The translations under genes and the position numbers were made by a program. Below, one piece after another: positions 1 to 8,552 of a stretch of 60,578 nt of DNA. Position 1 is the stretch's first letter; the number at the start of each line of letters is the position of its first letter. The notes beneath the pieces are model-generated. The model made no database searches and was not told the DNA's origin. It worked only from the letters and a program-made list of their open reading frames with translations. The DNA is from Thermalbibacter longus (GTDB lineage: Bacteria; Chloroflexota; Chloroflexia; Thermomicrobiales; Thermomicrobiaceae): contig NZ_JAMSLR010000015.1 in NCBI RefSeq assembly GCF_023806485.1, forward strand, positions 1 through 60,578. Direction: 5' to 3'.

Positions 1-835
1 ACAGTACCTATGAGGGCTTGAAACGTAGAGTCTCTCGATCCAGCGCCAGGGGCGAGGGTCGGTTTCGACAGTACCTATGAGGGCTTGAAACAGTGGTGAG
101 GAAAGGATCGACCGTGGCGCGCTACGCGGTTTCGACAGTACCTATGAGGGCTTGAAACGGTGGTGAGGAAAGGATCGACCGTGGCGCGCTACGCGGTTTC
201 GACCGTACCTATGAGGGCTTGAAACTCTGGGCGGCTCGTTCTCATGGCTCTGGATCGGGACGCGTTTCGACAGTACCTATGAGGGCTTGAAACGGTGGTG
301 AGGAAAGGATCGACCGTGGCGCGCTACGCGGTTTCGACAGTACCTATGAGGGCTTGAAACTAGATATGCGCGTCACCGTCACCGTCACCAGCACCAGCGC
401 CAGTTTCGACAGTACCTATGAGGGCTTGAAACTATATATGCGCGTCACCGTCACCGTCACCAGCACCAGCGCCAGTTTCGACAGTACCTATGAGGGCTTG
501 AAACAACTCCCGACACGTCTACAACCTCCGCATAAGCTCGCGGTTTCGACAGTACCTATGAGGGCTTGAAACCAGTAACGAATTCCGCCGTCGTCAGCGT
601 TGGTATCCGTTTCGACAGTACCTATGAGGGCTTGAAACCGCTCATGACGCTTGCGCTGGTCTTCATCGTAGAGAGTTTCGACAGTACCTATGAGGGCTTG
701 AAACTCGATAACGAGCACGAACAACGCAAAGCAAAGCTTGCGTTTCGACAGTACCTATGAGGGCTTGAAACCTATCTGGGCCAGCTCAGCCTCGGTGAGA
801 GTCCGGTTTCGACAGTACCTATGAGGGCTTGCAAC
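1..835 (+). CRISPR. CRISPR array, leader-distal end (13 repeats, 12 spacers)
   Basis: A 30-base repeat begins GTTTCGACAG, has TACCTATGAG in the middle and ends GGCTTGAAAC. Repeats start at 62, 129, 196, 264, 331, 403, 475, 543, 609, 675, 742 and 806, plus a partial copy at 1-24. Spacers are 34-42 bases. The TTGAAAC end resembles the 5' handle of type I-B/III repeats, so transcription is probably left to right. The last repeat (806-835) carries a substitution (TTGCAAC), which marks the trailer end, so the leader and any cas genes lie left of the window. The repeat at 196 also has one substitution (GACCGT). Spacers 159-195 and 294-330 are identical and 92-128 differs from them by one base. Spacers 361-402 and 433-474 also differ by one base. 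Confidence 0.98.
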
Positions 836-1203
836 GTCATAGAGGGACTGAGCTCCTAGGAGTTGACCGCGGCGTAGTGCGCTTGCGACCGTGTGTCTCA
901 GAGCGCGCAGTGCCCTCTCGCCGCCGGTCTGCCGGCTGCCCGATCGCTCCGGCCAGCGGCTGTGCCTCTCCGGCCGTGCGCGGGCGCGCTTCGAGTTCGG
1001 AGTCCCTCTCGCACTCTCCTCATGTCCACGCGGTTCCAGCGAACGGCGCAAAAGGCGGGAACCACAGGCTTCCCGCCGGGCCTGTAGCATGGATGCTAGC
1101 GACCCCTGCCTGAGTCCGGCCCCTGACCGTACCCGCGCCGTGGGGCGCGACTCCCGGAGTCTCGATCCTCCCCAGGAGGAATGAATGCCAGAAAGGAGTC
1201 CTC
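836..1203. other. Intergenic, CRISPR trailer side
   Basis: No convincing gene is seen between the degenerate last repeat and the next coding region. Open frames here are short, arginine-rich and lack family resemblance. Two purine-rich Shine-Dalgarno-like stretches (CAGGAGGAATG near 1173 and AAAGGAG near 1192) precede the gene at 1204. The second is the better spaced for its ATG. Confidence 0.5.
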
Positions 1204-1566
1204 ATGCAGCTCGTCAACCTCACCCCGTATCGCGTCGTCCTGGCAGCCGAGGGCGGCGAGGTCACGCTCGAGGCGGCGGCAGTCCCGGCCCGCTCTCGCT
1301 TGGTCGTCGAAGCAGGCGAGGACGTCACGCTGGACGGCGTCACGCTCAAGACGATCACGTTCCGCCAGCGGGTCGACGGCCTGCCCGACCACCAGCCGGG
1401 CCTCGCCTACCTCGTGCTCTCCGGCGTGGCCTTCGCCGCCCAGGCAGCGGGCCGCGCCGTCGATGACCTGTTCCTCTTGGGCCCCGGCCCCCAGCGGCAG
1501 GCGACCGGCGGCACCGTCACGCTCACGACGCTGGTGCGGCTCGGCGCGCCGGAGTACCGCCGGTGA
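1204..1566 (+). CDS. Small phage-type hypothetical protein (NLTPx family)
   Basis: A 120-residue protein starting with MQLVNLTPYRVVL. Small proteins that open with a (V/I)NLTPH-like segment and end with a stretch like DGLPDxQPGxxYLV plus a DDLxxPGP-like segment are common in phages and prophages. This protein shows NLTPY (5-9), GLPDHQPGLAYLVLS (59-73) and DDLFLLGPGP (86-95) in that order. The biochemical role of the family is unknown. The start is supported by AAAGGAG seven bases upstream. No other phage genes are seen nearby, so it looks like an isolated remnant or a domesticated gene beside the CRISPR array. Family assignment is from pattern memory. Confidence 0.7.
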   Translation: MQLVNLTPYRVVLAAEGGEVTLEAAAVPARSRLVVEAGEDVTLDGVTLKTITFRQRVDGLPDHQPGLAYLVLSGVAFAAQAAGRAVDDLFLLGPGPQRQATGGTVTLTTLVRLGAPEYRR

Positions 1567-1867
1567 GCGTGGCGGTCGACCCCGCGCCGCGGTTCACCCC
1601 CAGCGCCTGGTCGCGCCAGCACCGGCGAGCGGCTGAACCGTGCCAGCGGACTTTTAATCCGCGGGCTGTGAGCGCCTCGGCATCGGCGGTGGCGCCTCGA
1701 GGCGAGGGTACGCTCCGCTGGTCACCGATGCCAGCGGTTTCTCCCTATTCCCGTGACCGCGCCCTCCCCGCCGAGCGCGTTGGCGCCTGTCGTGTCCAGC
1801 CATACACTTATCGCTATGGCTTCGGCCGCGGGGGCGCGGAAGCCTGGCACGATGGGATGGTCTGCGA
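1567..1867. other. Intergenic with inverted repeats
   Basis: No gene is supported. Visible structures are a 12-base perfect palindrome CGCCTCGAGGCG (1693-1704) and a 7-bp inverted repeat AGCCATA/TATGGCT (1798-1804 and 1815-1821) that could form a hairpin about 45 bases before the glycosidase start. An anticodon-arm-like hairpin at 1646-1662 lacks the other arms of a tRNA. Confidence 0.4.
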
Positions 1868-4105
1868 ATGGGGCTCGTCCGCGAAGCCCGGATCCTCAAG
1901 CACGGCGAACTGTTCGTCGTCAGCGACGAACGCGGCGACCTGCGCCGGCAACTGCCCGGCGCCGGCGTCTACTACCGCGATACCCGCTACCTTAGCGAGT
2001 ACTGGCTCCTCTTGAACGGCGAGGAGCCGGAGCTCTTCGACTCCTCGGCCGAGCGCATCGCGAGCGGTATCTTCGAGTTCGGCAACGCCCTCTTCCGCTC
2101 CGAGGACGGCCACCACGTGCTGGCGCACACGATCAGCCTCCGGCGCTGCCGCTCCATCGACCAGTGGCTGGAAGAGGAGCTGCAGCTCCACAACTACAAC
2201 CCCTTCCCGGTCACCGTCGAGCTGGCGCTGGTGCTGGCGGCCGACTTCCTCGATGTCTTCGAAGTGCGCGGGTTCCCGCGCGAGCGCCCGCGCGGGCGCA
2301 TGCTTCTCCCCCGCCACCGCGGCCGCGAGCTGACGCTGGCCTACCGCGCGCCCGACGACCTGCTGCTCGAGACCGAGATCCGCTTCAGTCGCCCTCCGGA
2401 CGAGCTGACGATCGAGCCGGGTACCGGCGACCTGGCCGAGCTGGTCATCCCGCGCATGCTTCTCCCCGGCCAGGATCAGCTCGTGCGCGCGCGAGGCGCG
2501 GCCAGGCCACCCCGCGTGTTCGCGGTGTTCCGGCTCCGCTTGCTGGCCCAGTCGAGCGAGCACATCACCATGCGCCTCGCCCCGCGACAACTGTTCCAGC
2601 GCCGCGAGGCGGCGCGTATCCCCGATGTCTCCATCATCGGCGAGGCCCCACAGGTCGAGGAGATCCAGTTCGCTCGCGTCCGCACCGACCATGAGGTGCT
2701 GAACCTCGTCCTCGATCGCAGCCTGCGCGACCTGCAGGCGCTGCTGACGCCGTTCCCCGGCGGGCGGCTGATCGCTGCCGGGATCCCCTGGTTCGTGGCC
2801 CCCTTCGGTCGCGACAGCCTCATTACCGCGCTGCAGATGATGATGTTCTCGCCTGAGCTGGCCCGCGATACGCTGCGCTTCCTGGCACAGTATCAGGGCA
2901 AGAAGGACGACGACTGGACGGAGGAGGAGCCCGGGAAGATCCTCCACGAGCTGCGCTTCGGCGAGATGGCCCGGCTGGGCGAGTCGCCCCACACGCCCTA
3001 CTACGGCACCGTCGACGCCACCCCGCTCTTCGTCGTCACCTTCAGCGAGCTGATGGCCTGGTTCGGCAGCCCTCACCTGTTCGAGGAGTTCCTGCCAGCG
3101 GTCGAAGCCGCCGTCGGCTGGATCGAGCGGTACGGCGACCGGGATCGCGACGGCTTCGTCGACTACGGCCAGCGCTCGCGCCGTGGTCTGGTGCACCAGA
3201 ACTGGAAGGACAGCCACAACTCGCTCCAGTTCCCTGACCAGAGCCCCATCACGGCGCCGATCGCGCCGGTGGAGGTGCAGGGCTACGTCTACCAGGCCAA
3301 GCTGGCCCTGGCCGACCTGCTGCAGCGCTACGGCGACGAGGCGCAGCGGATGCAGGCCGTGCGGCTCCGCAACGAGGCGAGGCAGCTTCAGGAGCGGTTT
3401 GAGCGCCGTTTCTGGATCGAGTCGGAAGGGTTCTACGGGCAGGCGATCGACGGCTCCGGCCGCCTGGTGCCGGCGATCAGCTCCAACCCGGGCCACTGCC
3501 TCTTCAGCGGCATCGTGCGCCCCGAGCGCGCTCCGCTGGTCGTCCGCCGGCTGCTGGCGCCCGATCTCTACTCGGGCTGGGGGATCCGGACGCTGAGCAG
3601 CGCGATGCCGCACTACAACCCGATGAGCTATCACAACGGGAGCGTCTGGCCGCACGACAACTCGCTGATCATCGCCGGGATGCGCCGCTATGGGTTCGAT
3701 CGGGAGGTCTGCCAGCTCGTCACTGACCTGCTCGGAGTGGCCGCGGCCTTCCCGTACTATCGCCTCCCGGAGCTGTTCTGTGGCTTCGGCCGGGACGAGT
3801 CGGCCTGCATGATCCCGATCTCGTACCCGGTGAGCTGCAGCCCGCAGGCCTGGGCGGCAGGGACGATGCCGTTCCTCCTCCAGGTGCTGCTGGGGCCAGA
3901 GCCGCGGGCGGCCGACCGGCGCCTGATCCTGCGGCCAGTCTTCCCGGAGTGGTTGAACGAGGTCACGATCGAGGGGCTCTCCTTCGCCGGGCGCACGCTC
4001 AGCTTGCGTGTCCGCCGGCATCAGGAACGCTACGTCCTCGACTACCAGGCTGACCCGGATATCACGGTCGCGCTGGGGAGCGCGGTGCCGGTCGGGCGCG
4101 CGTAA
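1868..4105 (+). CDS. Glycogen debranching-type glycosidase (amylo-alpha-1,6-glucosidase family)
   Basis: A 745-residue cytoplasmic protein without signal peptide. The N-terminal part (about 10-220) matches the beta-rich N-terminal domain of bacterial debranching-enzyme-like proteins (GDGEL-type opening, YYRDTRYLSEY, LFDSSAERI). The C-terminal two thirds form the (alpha/alpha)6 glycosidase region, with PWFVAPFGRDSLITAL (about 307-322), YYGTVDATPLFV (about 378), NWKDS (about 446) and GSVWPHDNSLI (about 592). Enzymes of this kind hydrolyse alpha-1,6 branch points or related alpha-glucans. Trimming of glycogen or a storage glucan is the likely role, but substrate cannot be read from sequence. The length is normal for the family. 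The ATG has only a weak GGGATGG Shine-Dalgarno. Confidence 0.9.
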   Translation: MGLVREARILKHGELFVVSDERGDLRRQLPGAGVYYRDTRYLSEYWLLLNGEEPELFDSSAERIASGIFEFGNALFRSEDGHHVLAHTISLRRCRSIDQWLEEELQLHNYNPFPVTVELALVLAADFLDVFEVRGFPRERPRGRMLLPRHRGRELTLAYRAPDDLLLETEIRFSRPPDELTIEPGTGDLAELVIPRMLLPGQDQLVRARGAARPPRVFAVFRLRLLAQSSEHITMRLAPRQLFQRREAARIPDVSIIGEAPQVEEIQFARVRTDHEVLNLVLDRSLRDLQALLTPFPGGRLIAAGIPWFVAPFGRDSLITALQMMMFSPELARDTLRFLAQYQGKKDDDWTEEEPGKILHELRFGEMARLGESPHTPYYGTVDATPLFVVTFSELMAWFGSPHLFEEFLPAVEAAVGWIERYGDRDRDGFVDYGQRSRRGLVHQNWKDSHNSLQFPDQSPITAPIAPVEVQGYVYQAKLALADLLQRYGDEAQRMQAVRLRNEARQLQERFERRFWIESEGFYGQAIDGSGRLVPAISSNPGHCLFSGIVRPERAPLVVRRLLAPDLYSGWGIRTLSSAMPHYNPMSYHNGSVWPHDNSLIIAGMRRYGFDREVCQLVTDLLGVAAAFPYYRLPELFCGFGRDESACMIPISYPVSCSPQAWAAGTMPFLLQVLLGPEPRAADRRLILRPVFPEWLNEVTIEGLSFAGRTLSLRVRRHQERYVLDYQADPDITVALGSAVPVGRA

Positions 4106-4186
4106 GCTCCGGGCCGGCTCGCGTGTCGCCTGGGGCAGTGCGGCTACCCGCCTCGCGACGTCTCCAGCGGTGCACGGAGGGAGCAG

Positions 4187-4813
4187 ATGGGATCGGTCGA
4201 CACGCGGTGGCGGTGGGTCGTCTTCGTTCGCTCGGTGCTCTCGACGGTCGACAACCCCGGTGGGCCGCTCTTCCGCGCGCTCGGCAGAGAGCTGGTGCGC
4301 CGCGGGCAAGAGGCGCTGTTCCTCGAGGAGCGCGCCAACCCGTCGGTGCAGGCGCTCCTCCGGCAGCGGGGAGCGGCCGGCATGGCGGAACTGCGCGAGG
4401 GCTGGCCCGAGCTGGCCTACCAGACCTACGAGCGACGCTTCGGCGCCGACCTGGTCGAGTGGCTCGGCCGCACGCTCGCGACCGCTGACGTGGCGCTGGT
4501 CGAACTCGGCGTCGACCCGGCGCTCGCCCACTGGGTCGGCGAGCTGACGCGGCCCTACCTCCGCACCTATCTCCTCGACCTCATGCCCGACTCGCCGTCG
4601 CTCGCGGGCCTGCGCGGGCAGATCGATGCCTCGCGCTACTCGGGCGTCATCTGCTCGGCTGCCGTCGCGGCAGGCTACGAGGAGCGCCTGCCTGCCTCGC
4701 AGCTCGTCGTGGCCCCGATCGACCCAGCCGCGGAGCCTGCGGAGCATGGAGCAGCCGGGTTAGCCGACCTGCTGCTGGAGCTGCTCCGGGCGGCGCCACC
4801 GGCCGTCCCCTAG
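4187..4813 (+). CDS. Conserved hypothetical, possibly glycosyltransferase-like
   Basis: A 208-residue soluble protein with a strong GGAGGGAG Shine-Dalgarno before the ATG. The opening (WVVFVRSVLSTVDNPGGPLFRALGRELVRRG) has the beta strand, loop and helix of a GT-B Rossmann N-terminal domain, followed by ALFLEERANP. CgeB-like glycosyltransferases begin similarly, but only an N-terminal half would be present, so the assignment is weak. It lies 81 bases after the glycosidase in the same direction, which could link it to carbohydrate metabolism. Confidence 0.6.
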   Translation: MGSVDTRWRWVVFVRSVLSTVDNPGGPLFRALGRELVRRGQEALFLEERANPSVQALLRQRGAAGMAELREGWPELAYQTYERRFGADLVEWLGRTLATADVALVELGVDPALAHWVGELTRPYLRTYLLDLMPDSPSLAGLRGQIDASRYSGVICSAAVAAGYEERLPASQLVVAPIDPAAEPAEHGAAGLADLLLELLRAAPPAVP

Positions 4814-4865
4814 CTCGCCCTCGACAGGGGTGCGGGAATGCCTAGCCGGGAAGAGCGGTTTCTCT

Positions 4866-5132
4866 CTATGAGAGGAGGGAGGGAGTGCGGACACGTGCCG
4901 GAGTGGGCGGGTCACCGCCGAGCGCGACGCCGCACGCCTGCACTTCCTGGCTGCGGCGGACGAGGAGCGTGAATTCCTCCTCGGTCAGCGTGAAGGCGCG
5001 CCGGCAGTCCGGGCAGGTCACGACGAAGACGCAGTCGTTGCGCGTCTCGCACCACTCGGTGACGTCGCCGTACAATCCCTTCCCGCAGAGGTGTGCGAGT
5101 ACCTGCTCGACGACGCGAGATGCCTCGTCCAT
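4866..5132 (-). CDS. Small cysteine-containing hypothetical protein
   Basis: An 88-residue protein starting MDEASRVVEQ. A CPDC pair (40-43) followed by FTLTEEEF suggests a small metal-binding or zinc-ribbon-like fold. Further cysteines occur at 16, 28, 34 and 67. The start is fixed by AGGAGG seven bases upstream, and a promoter with a perfect TTGACA box lies 40-70 bases upstream (separate entry). It is divergent from cofD. I do not recognise the family; function unknown. Confidence 0.7.
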   Translation of the reverse strand: MDEASRVVEQVLAHLCGKGLYGDVTEWCETRNDCVFVVTCPDCRRAFTLTEEEFTLLVRRSQEVQACGVALGGDPPTPARVRTPSLLS

Positions 5133-5171
5133 CGGTGCCTCCTCTGCTGGCAGCTCTGCTGGTGATGGTCT

Positions 5172-5200
5172 ATTCTCGCCAGCTTGGCGTGATTTGTCAA
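5172..5200 (-). promoter_or_regulatory. Sigma-70-type promoter for the small gene at 4866-5132
   Basis: On the minus strand TTGACA (5200-5195) is separated by exactly 17 bases from GAGAAT (5177-5172), which matches TATAAT at four of six positions. Transcription would begin about 35-40 bases before the ATG at 5132. Confidence 0.6.
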
Positions 5201-5231
5201 GTGCCGCGCGTATCAGGATGCGAGATAAGCG

Positions 5232-6212
5232 GTGAGCGAGACGACCACGGCCTGGCCCGAGGGGAGAGTAGTGGCGCTCGCCGGAGGGGTCGGGGGCGCG
5301 AAGCTGGCGCATGGGCTGCTGCTGGCCGGCCTGGACGACCGCCTCGACGTGGTCGTCAATACCGCCGATGACTTCCAGCTCTACGGCCTGCATATCTCCC
5401 CGGATCTGGACACGGTGATGTATACCCTGGCCGGCATCGCCAACCCGGCGACTGGCTGGGGGATCCTCGGCGATACCGCCGCGACCCTGGGCATGATCGG
5501 CCGCTATGGCCGCTCCACCTGGTTCTGGCTGGGAGACCGTGACCTCGCGACCCATATCCTGCGGACTGAGCGGCTGCGTGCCGGCACGCGGCTGACCGAG
5601 GTGACCGCGGAGCTGGCGACGGCGCTCGGTGTGACTGCCCGCATCCTGCCGATGTGCGACGAGCCGGTCGCGACGCTGGTCGAGACTCCGGCCGGCCTGC
5701 TGGAGTTCCAGGACTATTTCGTGCGACGGCGCCAGCAGGACACCGTGCTGGGGATCCGCTTCGAGGGTGTCGAGCATGCGCGCATGACCCAGGAAGTGGA
5801 GCGCGCGCTCGCCGAGGCCACGGCCATCATCCTCTGCCCGTCCAACCCGCTGGTCAGCATCGGCCCGATCCTGGCGGTGCCAGGATTCCGCGAGCGGCTT
5901 CGCGCGGCTGAGGTGCCGGTGGTGGCGGTCAGCCCGATCGTCGGCGGCCAGGCGCTCAAGGGGCCGGCCGACCGGATGCTGGCCTCGCTCGGCCACGAGG
6001 TCTCGCCGCTCGGGGTAGCCCGGCTGTACCAGGACTTTCTCGATGGTATCCTGATCGATCAACTGGACGACGAGCTGGCGCCGGCCATCGCCGAGATGGG
6101 GATCGCGGTGCAGGTCGCCGATACGGTCATGCGAACTGACGATGACCGCCGGCGGGTTGCCCGGGCGGTGCTCGACCTCGCCCGCGGGCTCGTGGAGGCG
6201 AGACGGCGGTGA
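5232..6212 (+). CDS. cofD: 2-phospho-L-lactate transferase family, coenzyme F420 biosynthesis (CofD/FbiA)
   Basis: A 326-residue protein that transfers the phospho-lactyl (or, in several bacteria, phosphoenolpyruvyl) group from a nucleoside-diphosphate-activated precursor to Fo, giving F420-0 or dehydro-F420-0. The family signature is clear: [13 protein letters not shown] (16-28), [19 protein letters not shown] (43-61), a LGDRDLATH segment, and [13 protein letters not shown] near 200. The GTG start at 5232 puts the glycine-rich loop at the expected distance from the N terminus. Its stop overlaps the next gene's GTG by four bases, so the cofD-cofC pair is translationally coupled. Confidence 0.95.
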   Translation: MSETTTAWPEGRVVALAGGVGGAKLAHGLLLAGLDDRLDVVVNTADDFQLYGLHISPDLDTVMYTLAGIANPATGWGILGDTAATLGMIGRYGRSTWFWLGDRDLATHILRTERLRAGTRLTEVTAELATALGVTARILPMCDEPVATLVETPAGLLEFQDYFVRRRQQDTVLGIRFEGVEHARMTQEVERALAEATAIILCPSNPLVSIGPILAVPGFRERLRAAEVPVVAVSPIVGGQALKGPADRMLASLGHEVSPLGVARLYQDFLDGILIDQLDDELAPAIAEMGIAVQVADTVMRTDDDRRRVARAVLDLARGLVEARRR

Positions 6213-6865
6213 CGGCGCTGGCGGTCGTGCCGGTTCAGATGCTGGCACGGGCCAAGAGCCGGCTGGCGCAGCAGCTCGGCCCGGAGGCCCGCGAGGAGCT
6301 GATGGGCTGGCTGGTCGAGCGCCTGCTCCGCGAGTTGCAGGCGTCCCGCCGTGTCGGGCAGGTGCTCGTGGTGACGCCTGACCCGGCGGTGCTCGCCCTC
6401 GCCGAGGCGGCCGGCGCGGCCGGCCTGCTCCAGCCGGGTACCGGGCTGAACGCAGCCGTCGAGCTCGGCCAGCGCTTCGCGGTCGCTGGGGGTTGGGCAC
6501 GCGTGGTGACGGTGCTCGCCGATCTGCCGCTGCTGGTGGCCGGCCATGTCGACCGGATGCTGGCGCTCGGGCGCGAGGGCAGCGTGGTGATCGCGCCGGA
6601 TCGGCATGGGCTGGGGACGAACCTGCTCGCGCTCTGGCCGCCGGACGCGATCGTGCCGGCGTTCGGCCGGGCCAGCCGGGAGCAGCATCGCCGGGCCGCG
6701 TGGGAGATGGGCCTGAGCGTGCTGGAGTTCTGGTCGGCCGGCACTGCTGTCGACCTGGACACGCCGGAGGATCTCGACGAGCTCGTCGAGCGCTGGGGTT
6801 GGAGACCGGATCGGTGGCTTACCGGGAAGGGGGTGACTGGATGGCGGAGCGGAACAGCCGGGTGA
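6209..6865 (+). CDS. cofC: Phospholactate/PEP guanylyltransferase (CofC/FbiD)
   Basis: A 218-residue nucleotidyltransferase that activates 2-phospholactate, or phosphoenolpyruvate in actinobacterial-type pathways, with GTP for CofD. Visible family features are PVQMLARAKSRLA (7-19), VVTPDPAVLALA, PGTGLNAAV, a VLADLPLL motif near 105-112, and DRHGLGTNLLALWP, followed by the VDLDTPEDLDEL tail shared with MobA-like cofactor nucleotidyltransferases. The GTG start overlaps the cofD stop. The 3' end overlaps the downstream permease start by 25 bases. Which phosphoacid it uses cannot be read from sequence. Confidence 0.94.
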   Translation: MTALAVVPVQMLARAKSRLAQQLGPEAREELMGWLVERLLRELQASRRVGQVLVVTPDPAVLALAEAAGAAGLLQPGTGLNAAVELGQRFAVAGGWARVVTVLADLPLLVAGHVDRMLALGREGSVVIAPDRHGLGTNLLALWPPDAIVPAFGRASREQHRRAAWEMGLSVLEFWSAGTAVDLDTPEDLDELVERWGWRPDRWLTGKGVTGWRSGTAG

Positions 6866-7791
6866 CGAGCTGGGGCGTGCTGGTGGTGGCGCTCGGCGCC
6901 TCGCTGTGGGCGGTCGATGCGCCGATCCGCAAGCCGCTGACCGACGTGCTGCCGGCGACGTCGATCGTGTTCGCTGAGCATCTGTTCCTGGCGCTCTATT
7001 CGCTTCCGATGGTTATCGCCGCGCGGCGCGTCTTCTCTCAGCTCCGGCTGAGCGGCTGGCTGGCGCTCCTCGCGATCGCCTGGGGAGGCTCCGGGCTGGC
7101 GACGGTGCTCTTCACCCAGGCGTTCAAGGTAGGCAACCCGACGACGGCGATCTTGCTGCAGAAGCTCCAGCCGATGATCGCGGTGCTGCTCGCCGCGCTG
7201 ATCCTCAAGGAGCGGCTGCCGCGACTCTACTGGCCCTGCTTCGCGGTGGCCCTGGTGGGAGCGTATCTGGTGTCATTCGGGCGCCAGGCGCTCGAGCCGT
7301 TCTGGCGGCTGCCGCAAGACCGAGTGCTCACCGCCGTGCTGGCGGTGAGCGCGGCGGCCCTCTGGGGCGGATCGACGGTGTTCGGCCGCTACCTGCTGCA
7401 CGGGATCAGCTTCCCGACGCTGGCCGCCGCGCGCTTCCTCTTCGCGCTGCCGTTCCTGGCCGCGCTGGCAGCCGTTCAGGGCGTGTTCACGACGACCTTC
7501 GAGGTGGGGCTGGCCCAGGAGCCTGTGCGGCTGTTCATCTTGGCGCTCGTCCCCGGCCTGCTCGCCATGCTCATCTACTATCTGGGGCTGAGCCGGACGC
7601 GGGCCTCGTACGCCACGCTAGCCGAGCTCAGTTATCCGGCCGCGGCCGTCATCGTGAACTGGTTCGCCTTGGATGCCCGCGTGGATGCGGTACAGGTGCT
7701 GGGTTTCGTGCTGCTCTGGTCAGCCATCACCGCGCTGACCTGGATCCCGTCGCCGCGACCGGCCGCTGAGGCGCAGCCGGTCACCACGTGA
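6841..7791 (+). CDS. EamA/DMT-superfamily permease
   Basis: A 316-residue integral membrane protein with about ten hydrophobic segments in two EamA repeats, the usual drug/metabolite transporter size. The first repeat begins WGVLVVALGASLWAVDAPIRK and contains ILLQKLQPMIAVLLAALILKERL. The second holds ALWGGSTVFGRYLL and SYATLAELSYPAAAVIVNW. The ATG at 6841 lies inside the end of cofC and its stop lies 10 bases before the reductase start, so it is embedded in the F420 operon. Substrate is unknown; a role in moving a flavin, lactate or amino-acid compound is only context inference. Confidence 0.92.
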   Translation: MAERNSRVTSWGVLVVALGASLWAVDAPIRKPLTDVLPATSIVFAEHLFLALYSLPMVIAARRVFSQLRLSGWLALLAIAWGGSGLATVLFTQAFKVGNPTTAILLQKLQPMIAVLLAALILKERLPRLYWPCFAVALVGAYLVSFGRQALEPFWRLPQDRVLTAVLAVSAAALWGGSTVFGRYLLHGISFPTLAAARFLFALPFLAALAAVQGVFTTTFEVGLAQEPVRLFILALVPGLLAMLIYYLGLSRTRASYATLAELSYPAAAVIVNWFALDARVDAVQVLGFVLLWSAITALTWIPSPRPAAEAQPVTT

Positions 7792-7801
7792 GGGTGAAGG
7801 T

Positions 7802-8449
7802 GTGGAGGATCGCCGGGCCACGCTGGCCCTGCCAGGCGAGCGCAAGCTCGACCTGCCGGAACTGATCCGCGGCCGGCGCTCGGTCCGACGGATGCGCCCC
7901 GATCCGGTTCCCCCGGAGGCGATCGAGGCGGTCATCGAGGCGGCAGCCTGGGCGCCCTCGCCGCACGGGGCGCAGCCCTGGCGCTTCGTCGTCCTGACGA
8001 ACCCGGAGCGCAAGCGCGCGCTGGCTGACGCGATGGCGGACACCTGGGAGCGCCAGCTCGCGCTGGACGGTCAGGACTCCGAGACGATCGCCAAGCGGCT
8101 GGCCGGCTCCCGGCGGCGACTGCTCGAGGCCCCGGCGCTGATCCTGATCTGCCTCTACCTGGTCGATCTCGATCGTTACCCGGATCCCGAGCGCCAGGCT
8201 GCCGAGACGACGATGGCGATCCAGAGCCTGGGCGCGGCCGCGCAGAACCTGCTGCTGATGGCCTACCGGTTGGGCCTGGATACCGGCTGGATGTGCGCGC
8301 CGCTCTTCTGCCCGGAGGTGGTGCGGGACACGCTCGGGTTGCCTACCGACCTAATCCCGCACGCGCTGATCACCTTAGGCTACGCCGCGGCCGATCCGAA
8401 CCGGCGATCGCGTCGCCCGCTCAGCGAGCTGATCGCGCGCTGGGAGTGA
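7802..8449 (+). CDS. Stand-alone FbiB C-terminal-type nitroreductase, putative dehydro-F420-0 reductase
   Basis: A 215-residue FMN-dependent nitroreductase-fold protein. RRSVRRMRPDPVP (about 25-37), AAWAPSPHGAQPWRFVVL, AIQSLGAAAQNLLLMAYRLGLDTGWM and the C-terminal HALITLGYA block match the C-terminal domain of actinobacterial FbiB, which reduces dehydro-F420-0 made by the PEP route. In FbiB this domain is fused to the gamma-glutamyl ligase; here the ligase half (CofE) is absent and not seen elsewhere in the window. Position directly after cofD-cofC supports the F420 role. The GTG start is favoured by length. A generic nitroreductase remains possible. Confidence 0.85.
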   Translation: MEDRRATLALPGERKLDLPELIRGRRSVRRMRPDPVPPEAIEAVIEAAAWAPSPHGAQPWRFVVLTNPERKRALADAMADTWERQLALDGQDSETIAKRLAGSRRRLLEAPALILICLYLVDLDRYPDPERQAAETTMAIQSLGAAAQNLLLMAYRLGLDTGWMCAPLFCPEVVRDTLGLPTDLIPHALITLGYAAADPNRRSRRPLSELIARWE

Positions 8450-8552
8450 GCCGAAGCGACGCGCGCTCGTCACCCGCGTGGCGGAGGGGTGAAGCATCCG
8501 GGCTCGGGCAGAAGCACGGGTGAGCGCTGGCCAACGGGAGGCTGTTCGCGAG

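Noticed and set aside
1646-1662. tRNA-Lys-like anticodon arm (GCGGA, loop CTTTTAA, TCCGC)
   Set aside because: No acceptor stem pairing, no T8, no D arm with a normal loop and no T-arm consensus (GTTCRA) could be fitted around it.
1814-4747. Very long minus-strand open frame opposite the glycosidase
   Set aside because: It is the antisense shadow of a high-GC gene; composition is Arg/His/Asp-rich and it has no family pattern, while the plus strand has clear domain motifs.
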